The notes: generated by a model not told the origin, from the sequence alone. DNA of 64,000 bases from Acinetobacter lwoffii (GCF_022967985.1 NZ_JALJVC010000012.1:1-64000), one strand, 5' to 3'. Counted from the stretch's first letter, positions 46,485-55,827 are shown. Made by a program: numbers and translations.

Positions 46485-47930
46485 ATGTATTTTAACTCTC
46501 GCTATCAAACACTGCCCGCCCGCCTCTATCACCATCAAGTTCCGCTGCCGTTAAAAGGTGCGAAAGCCGGACATTTTAATGCAGCTTTAGCAGAGCAATT
46601 GCAATGGTCGGATGAAGACAAGGCGCAATGGGTCGAGATTTGTAGTGGTCAGAAAGTTTTTACTGAATTTGAACCCTTGGCTATGGTCTATGCAGGTCAT
46701 CAGTTTGGACAATGGGCAGGACAGTTGGGAGATGGTCGCGGGTTGTTGATTGCGCAAATTCTGGATAAAAATAATCAGACCATTGACCTGCATTTAAAAG
46801 GTGCTGGTGCAACCCCTTATTCACGCATGGGCGATGGTCGTGCAGTACTGCGTTCAGTCATTCGTGAGTATCTGGCAGGTCATGCCTTAAATGCTTTAGG
46901 TGTAGCATCCAGTAATGCAGTTGGTTTTACTTCATCAATCCAAGGTATTCAGCGTGAGAAGCTAGAGCCGGGCGCGATGATGTTGCGTACTTCAGACTGT
47001 CATATCCGTTTCGGCCATTTTGAATGGATCAATCAGTATCAGCCAGATCTACTAGCTGAATTTACCCAGAAATGTATCGAATGGCATTATCCAGAATGCC
47101 TGCAAGCCGAACAGCCGATTCTGAGCTTTGCCACAAAAGTTATTCAGCGCACTGCGGTGATGATTGCCAAATGGCAACTGGTTGGTTTTGCACATGGCGT
47201 GATGAATACTGACAACCTGAATATTACCGGTTCAACTTTGGACTTTGGTCCTTATGGCTTTATGGAGCGCTTCCGTCCGAACTGGATCAATAACCACTCG
47301 GATTATCAAGGGCGTTATACCTATCAGCAGCAGCCAAGTATCGGACATTGGAATTTGTGGCAATGGTTAAACAATCTGGTCCCGCTCTGCCCTACAGATT
47401 ATGACAAAGAACAATGGAAACAGGATTTAGCTGCATGTCTGGAGCATTATGAACCAACATTCTTGGAACATTATAAACATGGTTTAAACCAGAAAATGGG
47501 CTTGCCAAGTTTCCATAAAGACAGTTTTGACTGCGCTATGGCCTTTCTGCGAATTTTGCAAAGTGAGCAACTAGACTATACCCAGAGTTTTATCGGGTTG
47601 CAAAATAAAGACTATGAAGCCCTTAAAGATGATTGTCTGGACCGACGCCAGTTTGAAGCATTCCTGGCGCAATATGGATCTATCCGTGAACACCAGGATA
47701 TAGAAGAATTGGATGCCGCCATGCAACTGGCCAATCCGCATTATATTCTGCGGAATCATATGGCACAGAAAGCCATTGAACTGGCAGAGCGGGATGATTT
47801 TTCTGAAGTAGACCGTCTGTTTAAATTACTCAGTCAGCCTTACCTGAAACAGCCCGATTTGGAACAGCCTGAAGATTTAGCGCCATTGCCAAGTGATGTG
47901 CCTGAAGTGATGGTGAGTTGTTCGTCTTAA
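46485..47930 (+). CDS. selO: protein adenylyltransferase SelO (YdiU)
   Basis: SelO is a pseudokinase-fold enzyme that transfers AMP to protein Ser/Thr/Tyr residues and protects against oxidative stress. The 481-residue protein has AMVYAGHQFGQWAGQLGDGRG (about 66-86), LHLKGAGATPYSRMGDGRAVLRS, the NVGFxxS-like SSNAVGFTSSIQG region, FAHGVMNTDNLNITGSTLDFGPYGFM (about 236-262), and a C-terminal helical part. Unlike mitochondrial and many bacterial SelO proteins, which end in a CSS- or U-containing motif, this one ends VSCSS, a Cys in the penultimate selenocysteine-like position. Length matches E. coli YdiU (478). Confidence 0.94.
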   Translation: MYFNSRYQTLPARLYHHQVPLPLKGAKAGHFNAALAEQLQWSDEDKAQWVEICSGQKVFTEFEPLAMVYAGHQFGQWAGQLGDGRGLLIAQILDKNNQTIDLHLKGAGATPYSRMGDGRAVLRSVIREYLAGHALNALGVASSNAVGFTSSIQGIQREKLEPGAMMLRTSDCHIRFGHFEWINQYQPDLLAEFTQKCIEWHYPECLQAEQPILSFATKVIQRTAVMIAKWQLVGFAHGVMNTDNLNITGSTLDFGPYGFMERFRPNWINNHSDYQGRYTYQQQPSIGHWNLWQWLNNLVPLCPTDYDKEQWKQDLAACLEHYEPTFLEHYKHGLNQKMGLPSFHKDSFDCAMAFLRILQSEQLDYTQSFIGLQNKDYEALKDDCLDRRQFEAFLAQYGSIREHQDIEELDAAMQLANPHYILRNHMAQKAIELAERDDFSEVDRLFKLLSQPYLKQPDLEQPEDLAPLPSDVPEVMVSCSS

Positions 47931-47948
47931 TAAATAGACTCAAAAAAC

Positions 47949-48587
47949 ATGCAAAAAATTGATCAAACTAAATTGACACATGAAATTATTGAAACAGCAT
48001 ATAAGCTGCTTACTCACAAACTCGCATTTGGAGGATTAATTACACATAACGAAAGTGCTTTCCAATTAGAATTAGGACATATTTTAAAAACACTTGGGCA
48101 GTTGTATGAGTTTAGGTTAAGCGACAAATTCCATTTAGAGTTTGAAAAATTTTTACCTTTAAAAACAACGAGTATTAAGAGTCAATCTGAGCGAGCAAGA
48201 ATTGATATTTTAATTCGTTATCAAGATGGTGATCATCAAACTTGTGCTGCTATAGAACTAAAATTCTTTAAGAAAAGTAACCATCGGGAACCTAACAACC
48301 GTTACGATGTCTTTAAAGATCTTTCAAATTTAGAACTTTACAAGAGAAATGGAATCGACATTTGTTATTTCATTCTCGCAACTGATCATGCCCACTATTG
48401 CAACCAAATAAAATATTCGGATGATACCCGTGATTTTGATTTCAGGCATAAAAGTACGTACAAAGAAGGAACGATATTAAGTTATAGAACTCCTAAGCCT
48501 TACGGAAACGATATTACACTCATGCAAGACTATGAGTTTTTATGGGACCAGATTAACGATTTATATTTTCTGAAAGTACAAGTTTAA
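47949..48587 (+). CDS. orphan PD-(D/E)XK nuclease-like protein
   Basis: I do not recognise the family of this 212-residue protein, but it shows a PD-(D/E)XK-like core. A helix with Glu (NESAFQLELGHILKTLG, about 36-52) precedes ARIDILIRY (Asp near residue 84) and CAAIELKFFKK (the E-x-K strand, near 98-107), followed by a helix with LSNLELYKRNGIDICYFILAT. That is the order of this nuclease superfamily. It is notably AT-rich compared with selO and baeR, and sits alone between them on the plus strand, 18 bases after selO. Transfer and a restriction or defence role are inferences; it could equally be an inactive relative. Confidence 0.55.
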   Translation: MQKIDQTKLTHEIIETAYKLLTHKLAFGGLITHNESAFQLELGHILKTLGQLYEFRLSDKFHLEFEKFLPLKTTSIKSQSERARIDILIRYQDGDHQTCAAIELKFFKKSNHREPNNRYDVFKDLSNLELYKRNGIDICYFILATDHAHYCNQIKYSDDTRDFDFRHKSTYKEGTILSYRTPKPYGNDITLMQDYEFLWDQINDLYFLKVQV

Positions 48588-48627
48588 ATAAATGTGGATG
48601 GTTAATAATAACATCCACATTTATTTT
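48586..48627. terminator. bidirectional terminator between the orphan nuclease-like gene and baeR
   Basis: A 15-bp stem, AAATAAATGTGGATG with its complement, and an 11-nt loop is followed by a T-run. It lies between two convergent genes. Confidence 0.88.
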
Positions 48628-48631
48628 TTAA

Positions 48632-49318
48632 TCAATCTTCAGGATATTCAAAACGGTAGCCCACACCATACACCGCCTGAATCCACTCATGACGGTTACC
48701 GGTTTCAGCCGCATCTGAAATCTTACGGCGCAAGTTCTTGATATGACTGTCAATCACACGGTCTGCCACATCAAAACTGTCTGGATTAATATGATCCAGC
48801 AATTGTGCACGTGAATAGACCTGCCCAACATGTTCCAGGAATAACTCCAGTAAACGGAATTCGGTCGGCGTTAAATTCAAGGCTTTTTGCTGATACCAGA
48901 TGCGCTGTTGTGATTTGTCCATACGGAATAAATCATTGCTTTCCGGTTCTGATTTACGATCCAGACGACGTAACACAGCCTGTACGCGTGCAACCAGTTC
49001 TTTCGGACTAAATGGTTTACAGAGATAATCATCTGCACCCATATTCAGACCCAACACACGGTCAATTTCTTCAGTACGCGCGGTTACCATAATAATCGGC
49101 AAGTCTGACTGTTCACGTACCTTACGGCAAATGGTCAGACCATCCATACGCGGCACCATCAAGTCCAGAATCATCAGACTCGGTTTACGCTGGGTAAAAC
49201 TGTTATATGCTTCCTGCCCATCATGAAACATACTGACCTCAAAACCAGCAGCTTCCAGATAGTCTCGCACCAACTGTGCAAGTTCGATTTCATCTTCAAC
49301 CAGCATGACATGTTTCAT
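48632..49318 (-). CDS. baeR: BaeR-like response regulator
   Basis: This 228-residue OmpR/PhoB-class regulator has a receiver domain (1-120) with the acidic pair in VEDE, the phospho-acceptor in LMILDLMVP, and the Lys of YLCKPFSP. The winged-helix domain (about 130-225) includes LTPTEFRLLELFLEH and DRVIDSHIKNLRRKI. The N-terminus MKHVMLVEDE and length match Acinetobacter BaeR as I recall it. BaeR responds to envelope stress and activates drug efflux genes such as adeABC. The ATG at 49318 is used (AAAGGAA upstream). It is co-transcribed with baeS in an unusual regulator-after-kinase order, with a 13-base gap. Confidence 0.83.
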   Translation of the reverse strand: MKHVMLVEDEIELAQLVRDYLEAAGFEVSMFHDGQEAYNSFTQRKPSLMILDLMVPRMDGLTICRKVREQSDLPIIMVTARTEEIDRVLGLNMGADDYLCKPFSPKELVARVQAVLRRLDRKSEPESNDLFRMDKSQQRIWYQQKALNLTPTEFRLLELFLEHVGQVYSRAQLLDHINPDSFDVADRVIDSHIKNLRRKISDAAETGNRHEWIQAVYGVGYRFEYPED

Positions 49319-49331
49319 CAATATATTTCCT

Positions 49332-50984
49332 TTATGGTTTCATTTGTTTAGGAAAGCTTAGCTTGCATCGTAAACCACCCAACGGTGAATGTGCAAAGCT
49401 TAAGCTGCCGCCCAGCGCCTGCGTAATTTTACATGATAATGCCAAACCCAGTCCGGTTCCGCCAGTCGCCCGGGTACGCGAATCATCGACACGGTAGAAA
49501 CGCTCACCAATACGCGCCAGTTGTTCATCAGTCAGACCAAACGGACTATCATCGACATATAAGGTCCATTCTTTATCATCTTGCGTGGTGTGAATATGCA
49601 CTTGCCCGCCTGCTTCAGTATAGCGAATACTGTTACTCAGCAAGTTCGCCACAATCTGTTTAAAACGATCCAGATCCAGATTTAAATCAGTCCCTTCGCC
49701 ATCTGCAGTAACCACTAATTCAGCCTGTTCAAAGTTCGGCTGGAAGTTAATGAGTTCCTGCTGCACAACCTCCCACGGATTCACCGTCGAGAAATAGAAT
49801 TGCAATTGCTGGGCATCGACCTGTGCCAATGCGGCCAGATCTTGGGTCAGTTTTTTCAGACTGTTCACCTGAGCCAGCATGGAAGCAAAATGTTCAGGCG
49901 TTGGTTTACGGATTCCGTCCTGCATCGCTTCAATCTGTGCCTGTAAGACTGCTAGTGGCGTTTTTAACTCATGTGAGGTATCTGCCACCCACTGACGGCG
50001 TGAGGTTTCATGCTGATCCAGAATCACCGCCAATGCATTTAATTCATTGGATAAATCACCTAATTCATCATTCCGGTTCACTTTAACCTGATATTGATAA
50101 TTTCCCTGAGTCAAGGCACGCGTACCATTGAGCAAACGTTGAATCGGTTTTTTGAAATAAGTCGCCAATAACAGGGAAGCTATCAGACTCGCCAAAATAC
50201 TGAGTGCATAAACCAGAAATAAATAACGCTTTTGGTTACTGAAGAAATTAATACTGAGCGCATCATCCTGATCCAGAACCGGTTTTAAGCCCAAATAGCC
50301 GACAATCTGATTATTCACCATAATCGGACGATAAGAAATCTGCTCATCCGAAGCTTCACCGACTACAAAACGACGTTTTGCATCATACAGGGATAGACGT
50401 GAACTGAGGCCGAGACGGTCCGGCATCTGGATAAACTGTTTTTTGCCAGTCGGTTGCTGTGCTGGCTGCTCACCATTTTTGCGATCAGTTCTAAACAGAT
50501 TTTGATTGGAACTGAGCGGGAATTTCAGGCCTTCAAAAGGCTGAAACTGGGAGGGCAAATTAGATGCTAATAAACGTAATTCTTCTTCATTGACCTGACG
50601 TTGGGGCAGCTCTGGATCCACCATACTCGGTGCCACTTGAGCCAGGGTCTGTTCCTGAAAATAACGCTGCTGTAAGGCAATATCATACTGTCGGCGTAAC
50701 CACCAGCGTGATAATCGGTCATAATCATCTGGTGCGGCTTCACCTTCCATCTGGAGAATCTGTGCCTGAATCGCGTTGCCCCAGTCCTGATAGACCGCAT
50801 AGACATCTGCCAGATTTTCAATCACATAATCCAGCTTCTGCATTTCGACATCGGCGACATAACGGGCGAAATTACGCTGCATATTCAGATGCAATACACC
50901 CAGGCTCACTGTGGTAATGACCAACGTGGTCAACAGCACGGTCAAAAATAGACGTAATGCAATGGGAATACGGCGAATGTTCAA
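49332..50984 (-). CDS. baeS: BaeS-like sensor histidine kinase
   Basis: This 550-residue kinase has TM1 (about 11-31), a large periplasmic domain (about 35-255), TM2 (about 257-280, FLVYALSILASLIASLLLATYF), HAMP (282-335), the phospho-acceptor WVADTSHELKTPLAVLQAQ, N-box NLLSNSIRYTEAGG, and a catalytic domain with GTGLGLALS. The G1 box reads VDDSPFGLT, so the usual DxGxG Gly is not canonical. The periplasmic insert is large and Gln-rich. No ATG is available near the start. A TTG at 50984 with only weak purines upstream gives the expected N-terminus, so translation may be inefficient. It is divergent from the small lipoprotein gene. Confidence 0.85.
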   Translation of the reverse strand: MNIRRIPIALRLFLTVLLTTLVITTVSLGVLHLNMQRNFARYVADVEMQKLDYVIENLADVYAVYQDWGNAIQAQILQMEGEAAPDDYDRLSRWWLRRQYDIALQQRYFQEQTLAQVAPSMVDPELPQRQVNEEELRLLASNLPSQFQPFEGLKFPLSSNQNLFRTDRKNGEQPAQQPTGKKQFIQMPDRLGLSSRLSLYDAKRRFVVGEASDEQISYRPIMVNNQIVGYLGLKPVLDQDDALSINFFSNQKRYLFLVYALSILASLIASLLLATYFKKPIQRLLNGTRALTQGNYQYQVKVNRNDELGDLSNELNALAVILDQHETSRRQWVADTSHELKTPLAVLQAQIEAMQDGIRKPTPEHFASMLAQVNSLKKLTQDLAALAQVDAQQLQFYFSTVNPWEVVQQELINFQPNFEQAELVVTADGEGTDLNLDLDRFKQIVANLLSNSIRYTEAGGQVHIHTTQDDKEWTLYVDDSPFGLTDEQLARIGERFYRVDDSRTRATGGTGLGLALSCKITQALGGSLSFAHSPLGGLRCKLSFPKQMKP

Positions 50985-51119
50985 AACTAAAATCTCAATT
51001 TTTCTTCTATATTCATTATTGTAGCGAACACCGCAGCAAAAAACTCTTCATTGTTTCTTCATCTTTATTGTTTAATCTTTATCTGACATAGAATCAGCTT
51101 CTTGACGGGAATAAATACA

Positions 51120-51713
51120 ATGCAAACCATGACAAAAATAGCTTTAATCAGTGCAAGTGTTTTATCAATGGGTGCGTTGACTGCCTGTCAATCCACCAGC
51201 AATGTGCCAAGCAATGATCATCCCCACATGATGAAACATCATGAAGGCAAAAAACAGCATCTAACTCCCGAACAGCGTGAGCAGTTTAAGGCAAAGCGTG
51301 CAGAACGCATGCAGTTTGCCAAACAGCTTCAACAGGCCTGCGACAATAAAGCTGTGGGCTCGGCCGTTCAAATCAAGACTGGCGATAAAACCATAGACGG
51401 CACCTGCAAGATGGTCTTTAAAGCAGATCGTAAAGAGATGAAAAGCCATCGCGACATGAAAGCTGAGCATCGTCCAATGCGTGCTGATATGCGTAGAGGC
51501 ATGATGCACGGTGAAGTCTTGACGGATGCCAAACGTGCAGAATTGACTAAACAGTTTGATCAGCGCCTCGCTCAACATCAGGCACATCAACGAGCCATGC
51601 TGCAAGCCTGTCAAGGCAAAAAAGACGGGACTGCTGCACAGATCAAGATGAGCGAACAAACTATCAATGGCAAATGTCATGTCCGTTTCCAGCCCACAGC
51701 CTCTACCTATTAA
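51120..51713 (+). CDS. lipoprotein with two internal repeats, divergent from baeS
   Basis: This 197-residue predicted lipoprotein has lipobox LTAC (C23). The mature part is rich in Lys, Gln, His and Met, and contains two copies of one unit: about 48-100 (LTPEQREQFKAKRAERM to DGTCKMVF) and about 134-190 (LTDAKRAELTKQFDQRL to NGKCHVRF). Each copy has a QxC...C pair spaced 22 residues apart (C74/C96 and C164/C186), suggesting two disulfide-linked repeats. A Met/His-rich linker (MKSHRDMKAEHRPMRADMRRGMMHG) joins them. This LTxxQ-like start recalls Spy/CpxP envelope-stress proteins, and Spy is a Bae target in E. coli. The ATG at 51120 has GGGA 9 bases upstream. The role is inferred. Confidence 0.7.
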   Translation: MQTMTKIALISASVLSMGALTACQSTSNVPSNDHPHMMKHHEGKKQHLTPEQREQFKAKRAERMQFAKQLQQACDNKAVGSAVQIKTGDKTIDGTCKMVFKADRKEMKSHRDMKAEHRPMRADMRRGMMHGEVLTDAKRAELTKQFDQRLAQHQAHQRAMLQACQGKKDGTAAQIKMSEQTINGKCHVRFQPTASTY

Positions 51714-51739
51714 TACATAGGAATCAAGGCTTCACGACT

Positions 51740-51760
51740 AGCACCTTCGGGTGCTTTTTT
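51740..51760 (+). terminator. terminator of the repeat lipoprotein gene
   Basis: AGCACC-TTCG-GGTGCT with a UUCG tetraloop is followed by T5. Confidence 0.87.
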
Positions 51761-52014
51761 ATTGCGTGCTCTTTCATGCATACAGTTGACTATTCGTTTC
51801 CTGCAGAATATGGCTAAAGTCTTTATACTCAAGACCTTTAATGCGTCATGCAGATTAATCTTTGACTTTACAGTCACCAAGAAAACACCCCGAAAAGCTT
51901 GTACCGCAGGGGAAGTTGTTGCACGATTAGATCATTCCAAACCGTGTCAGTGAAGACAGGTTTTAGTTCATCTAAGATTATAACGCTGGTTCAACCAGTA
52001 TTGAGGAAACCGAT
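51761..52014. promoter_or_regulatory. upstream region of the acyl-CoA dehydrogenase with a 13-bp palindrome
   Basis: No gene is supported here; a short open frame at 51762-51953 lacks RBS and family resemblance. A perfect palindrome CTGGTT-C-AACCAG (51986-51998) sits 17 bases before the ATG at 52015, overlapping the likely leader, and could be an operator. GAGGA at 52003-52007 is the RBS. Confidence 0.4.
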
Positions 52015-53817
52015 ATGCCACAATACAAAGCGCCTTTACGTGATATGCAATTTGTGTTGCATGAATTATTAAATGCTGAACAACACTATGCAAATCTCCC
52101 TGCATTCCAAGAAAACGTAAGCCGTGAGCTGGTAGATCAGTACTTAGAAGCTGCGGCCGACTTCTGTGAAAACGAATTGTCTCCGATCAACCAGACCGGT
52201 GACCGTGAAGGCTGTACCTGGAATGACGGCGTTGTTACGACTCCGACTGGCTTTAAAGAAGCGTACCAAAAATACATCGAGCTTGGCTTCCCTTCTCTTT
52301 CTGCTGAAGAACAATACGGCGGTCAAGGCTTACCGAACTCTTTAGGTATCGCGATTTCTGAAATGGTGGGTACTGCGAACTGGGCATGGGGCATGTACCC
52401 TGGCCTGTCTCACGGTGCGGTTCGTACTTTAGAACATCATGGTTCAGCTGAACAAAAAGACGCTTACCTGCCTAAACTGGTTTCAGGTGAATGGACGGGT
52501 ACCATGTGCTTAACTGAATCTCATGCGGGTTCTGACTTGGGTATTATCCGTACTAAAGCTGAACCACAAGCGGACGGTAGCTACGCAATCTCTGGCGAGA
52601 AGATCTTTATCTCTGCTGGTGAACACGACATGGCAGAGAACATTATCCATATCGTACTTGCTCGTCTGCCAGGTGCACCGAAAGGTACCAAAGGTATCTC
52701 ATTATTCATCGTGCCAAAATTCAACCTGAATGCTGACGGTTCTATTGGCGAGCGTAACGGCGTACGTTGTGGTTCGATCGAACACAAGATGGGTATCCAT
52801 GGTAACGCGACTTGTGTCATCAACTTTGACAATGCTAAAGGCTTCCTGATTGGACCTGAAAACCGCGGCTTGAACTGCATGTTCACGTTCATGAACACAG
52901 CACGTATCGGTACAGCAGTTCAAGGTCTTGCAGCATCTGAAGGTTCATTCCAAGGCGCGCTTGCATACGCAAAAGATCGTCTGGCAATGCGCTCTCTTTC
53001 TGGTCCTAAAGCACCTGAAAAAGAAGCAGATCCAATCATTGTGCATCCTGCGGTACGTAACATGCTTTTAACTCAAAAAGCATATGCAGAAGGTGGTCGT
53101 GCACTGGTTTACCTGTTAGCACAATATGCTGACGTGGTTGAACATGCTGCAGAAGAAGCAGACCGTAAATTTGCAGACAACATCCTGTCATTGCTAACAC
53201 CAATCGCAAAAGCATTCCTGACTGAAACCGGTTCTGAAGCTGCGAAACACGGTGTACAGGTATTTGGTGGTCACGGCTTTATTTCTGAGCACGGTATGGA
53301 GCAGATCGTACGTGATACACGTATCGCCTGCTTGTACGAAGGTACCACTGAAATTCAGGCACTAGACTTGTTAGGCCGTAAAGTATTGGGTACGCAAGGT
53401 GCAATGTTGAAAGACTTCACCAAGATCATCCATAAATTTGCTGAAGCGCACAAAGACAATGCTGCAATGAAAGAATTCGTTGAACCATTGGCTGCCTTGA
53501 ACAAAGAATGGGGCGATCTGACCATGCAGATTGGTATGCGCGCGATGCAAAACCCTGAAGAAGTGGGTGCGGCTGCAGTCGATTACCTCTACTTCTCTGG
53601 TTATGTCACTCTAGCTTACCTATGGGCACGTATGGCATTGGTTGCTCAGGAGCAACTGGCTGCGGGCACCACTGAGGTTGATTTCTACAATGCCAAAGTG
53701 ACGACAGCACGCTTCTACTTCAAGAAAATCCTGCCACGCGTTCGTTCACACGTTGAAGTGATTGCGACAGGTGTAGAGCCATTGATGAACCTGGATGCGG
53801 AACACTTTGCATTCTAA
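52015..53817 (+). CDS. acyl-CoA dehydrogenase (long, 600-residue type)
   Basis: This is a flavoprotein of fatty-acyl-CoA beta-oxidation. It has the N-terminal AcylCoA_DH_N helices, the middle domain with GTMCLTESHAGSDLG (about 162-176) binding FAD/substrate, IRTKAEPQADGSYAISGEKIFISAGEH, and the C-terminal domain with GGHGFISEHGMEQIVRDTRIACLYEGTTEIQALDLLGRK. The catalytic Glu lies in YEGTTE. The roughly 600-residue length with an extra C-terminal part (about 465-600) is the FadE-like class of Acinetobacter. It is a paralogue of the next gene and has its own terminator. Confidence 0.92.
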   Translation: MPQYKAPLRDMQFVLHELLNAEQHYANLPAFQENVSRELVDQYLEAAADFCENELSPINQTGDREGCTWNDGVVTTPTGFKEAYQKYIELGFPSLSAEEQYGGQGLPNSLGIAISEMVGTANWAWGMYPGLSHGAVRTLEHHGSAEQKDAYLPKLVSGEWTGTMCLTESHAGSDLGIIRTKAEPQADGSYAISGEKIFISAGEHDMAENIIHIVLARLPGAPKGTKGISLFIVPKFNLNADGSIGERNGVRCGSIEHKMGIHGNATCVINFDNAKGFLIGPENRGLNCMFTFMNTARIGTAVQGLAASEGSFQGALAYAKDRLAMRSLSGPKAPEKEADPIIVHPAVRNMLLTQKAYAEGGRALVYLLAQYADVVEHAAEEADRKFADNILSLLTPIAKAFLTETGSEAAKHGVQVFGGHGFISEHGMEQIVRDTRIACLYEGTTEIQALDLLGRKVLGTQGAMLKDFTKIIHKFAEAHKDNAAMKEFVEPLAALNKEWGDLTMQIGMRAMQNPEEVGAAAVDYLYFSGYVTLAYLWARMALVAQEQLAAGTTEVDFYNAKVTTARFYFKKILPRVRSHVEVIATGVEPLMNLDAEHFAF

Positions 53818-53843
53818 GTTAGTCTCAGACTAGCTACATTTCA

Positions 53844-53880
53844 GAAAAAGGACGGTCAATCAACAGGCAGTCCTTTTTCT
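53844..53880 (+). terminator. terminator between the two acyl-CoA dehydrogenase genes
   Basis: AAAAAGGAC (53845-53853) pairs with GTCCTTTTT (53870-53878) around a 16-nt loop, followed by a T-rich tail. Confidence 0.75.
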
Positions 53881-53985
53881 TTATAAAGAGTTACAGAATT
53901 AACCTTTAGTCGTCTAACATTCAGATTTTGAGTGTTTTAGACTGATTAAAACTCATTTAATCAAACAATAAACAGGTGACACACC

Positions 53986-55767
53986 ATGCCAATTTATAAC
54001 GCGCCACTTGCCGATATGAAATTCATCCTGAACGATGTCTTCAATGCAGAACAATTCTGGCAGGCCAATGAAAATCTAGCGCATCTGGATGCTGCGACAG
54101 CAGAAGCGATTCTTGAAGAAATGGCAAAATTTTCTCAAAACGTCATACTTCCTCTGAACCGTACCGGCGATGAAGAAGGCGCAAAAATTGAAAATGGTAA
54201 TGTGACCACACCTGCTGGCTTTAAAGAAGCGTTCAAACAATATGCAGAAGGTGGCTGGATTGGTCTGGGCGCAGATATGGAATGGGGCGGCCAGGAAATG
54301 CCGAAAATGCTGACAGTACTTTCTGATGAAATGCTGTTTGCCACCAACCCGTCTTTCATGCTGTATCCATTGCTTTCTGTTGGTGCGGGCATGGCGCTGA
54401 ACAGCTATGCTTCACAAGCACAAAAAGAAACCTATTTACCTAAAATTTATTCGGGTGAGTGGTCAGGCACCATGTGCTTAACCGAACCACATGCCGGTAC
54501 TGATCTGGGTATTATCAAAACCAAAGCTGAACGTAACGAAGACGGCACTTATAGCATCAGCGGCACCAAGATTTTCATCACGGGTGGTGATCATGACCTG
54601 GCGGAAAATATTATTCACCTCGTTCTAGCGAAAACCCCAGATGCCCCTGCTGGCTCTCGTGGTATTTCCCTGTTCATCGTACCGAAATTCTTGGTCAATG
54701 AAGATGGTTCTATCGGCGAGCGTAATCCGGTCGGCCCAGGTTCAATCGAACACAAGATGGGGATCAAGGCATCTGCGACTTGTGTCATGAACTTTGACGG
54801 TGCCAAAGGTTACCTCGTTGGTAAAGAAAACGAAGGTCTCGCTGCGATGTTCGTGATGATGAACTACGAACGTCTGTCGATGGGTATTCAAGGCCTAGGT
54901 GCTTCTGAATTCGCTTATCAAAACGCTGCGCAATATGCCACAGACCGTTTACAGGGTCGTAGTGCGGCTGGCGTTCAGTCACCAAGCAAACCTGCGGATA
55001 GCATTCTGGTGCATGGTGATGTACGCCGTATGCTGCTGAATGTACGTGCCAATAACGAAGCTTCGCGTGCCTTTGCAGTTTATGTAGGTCAGCAACTGGA
55101 TATCACCAAATTCTCTACTGATCCTGAAGCGGTGAAAAAAGCCAATGACCGCGTTGCGCTATTAACACCAATCGCGAAAGCGTATTTAACGGATACCGCA
55201 TTCCAGGCGACCCTAGATGCACAAATGGTCTTCGGTGGTCATGGCTATATCCGTGAATGGGGCTTGGAGCAATGTATCCGTGACCTACGTATTTCCCAGA
55301 TCTATGAAGGCACCAACGGTGTACAGTCACAAGACTTGATCGGCCGCAAAACCATTAAATGTGGCGGCGAATATATCTCTGAATATATCTCTGAAATCCG
55401 TGACTTTGCCAATAGTCTGGATGCGGATCTAAACTTTATTAAAGATGCCACACTGGATGCAGCAACTGAAGTTGAATCGGTGACTCAGTACATTCTGGAA
55501 GCAGCACGAGAAAGCCATGACTTCCCGAATGCAACCGCAGTTGACTATCTGCACGCTGTAGGTCTGTTGAGCTTCTCTTATATGTTCGCGCGCATTACCA
55601 ATGCAGCGAAAAATAAAGACGGTGAGTTCTATCAAAATAAAATCGCTCTGGCACGTTACTTTGTACAACGCATTCTGCCTGAACTGGCATTACGCATTAC
55701 TAAAGTGAAATCAGGTTCTGACGTCATCATGAACTTCTCTGAAGATTATTTCACGACTCAAGCTTAA
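53986..55767 (+). CDS. acyl-CoA dehydrogenase (paralogue)
   Basis: This 593-residue enzyme shares the layout of the preceding gene, with many identical blocks: GTMCLTEPHAGTDLG, ISGTKIFITGGDHDLAENIIHLVLA, IEHKMGIKASATCVMNF, and GGHGYIREWGLEQCIRDLRISQIYEGTNGVQSQDLIGRK. The catalytic Glu sits in YEGTNG. The C-terminal extension (about 455-593) differs most from its neighbour, so substrate chain length may differ. The two arose by tandem duplication. It has an independent promoter region in 53881-53985 and its own terminator. Confidence 0.92.
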   Translation: MPIYNAPLADMKFILNDVFNAEQFWQANENLAHLDAATAEAILEEMAKFSQNVILPLNRTGDEEGAKIENGNVTTPAGFKEAFKQYAEGGWIGLGADMEWGGQEMPKMLTVLSDEMLFATNPSFMLYPLLSVGAGMALNSYASQAQKETYLPKIYSGEWSGTMCLTEPHAGTDLGIIKTKAERNEDGTYSISGTKIFITGGDHDLAENIIHLVLAKTPDAPAGSRGISLFIVPKFLVNEDGSIGERNPVGPGSIEHKMGIKASATCVMNFDGAKGYLVGKENEGLAAMFVMMNYERLSMGIQGLGASEFAYQNAAQYATDRLQGRSAAGVQSPSKPADSILVHGDVRRMLLNVRANNEASRAFAVYVGQQLDITKFSTDPEAVKKANDRVALLTPIAKAYLTDTAFQATLDAQMVFGGHGYIREWGLEQCIRDLRISQIYEGTNGVQSQDLIGRKTIKCGGEYISEYISEIRDFANSLDADLNFIKDATLDAATEVESVTQYILEAARESHDFPNATAVDYLHAVGLLSFSYMFARITNAAKNKDGEFYQNKIALARYFVQRILPELALRITKVKSGSDVIMNFSEDYFTTQA

Positions 55768-55783
55768 GCTAAAAATCTGCAAT

Positions 55784-55812
55784 AAAAACGCCTGCATCAG
55801 CAGGCGTTTTTT
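55784..55812. terminator. bidirectional terminator after the second acyl-CoA dehydrogenase
   Basis: AAAAACGCCTG with CAGGCGTTTTT and a 6-nt loop, A-rich and T-rich sides, lies between convergent genes. Confidence 0.85.
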
Positions 55813-55827
55813 ATGAAAATGCAACAA

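Noticed and set aside
51762..51953. A 63-residue frame after the repeat lipoprotein
   Set aside because: It begins in a terminator tail, lacks an RBS and resembles no family.
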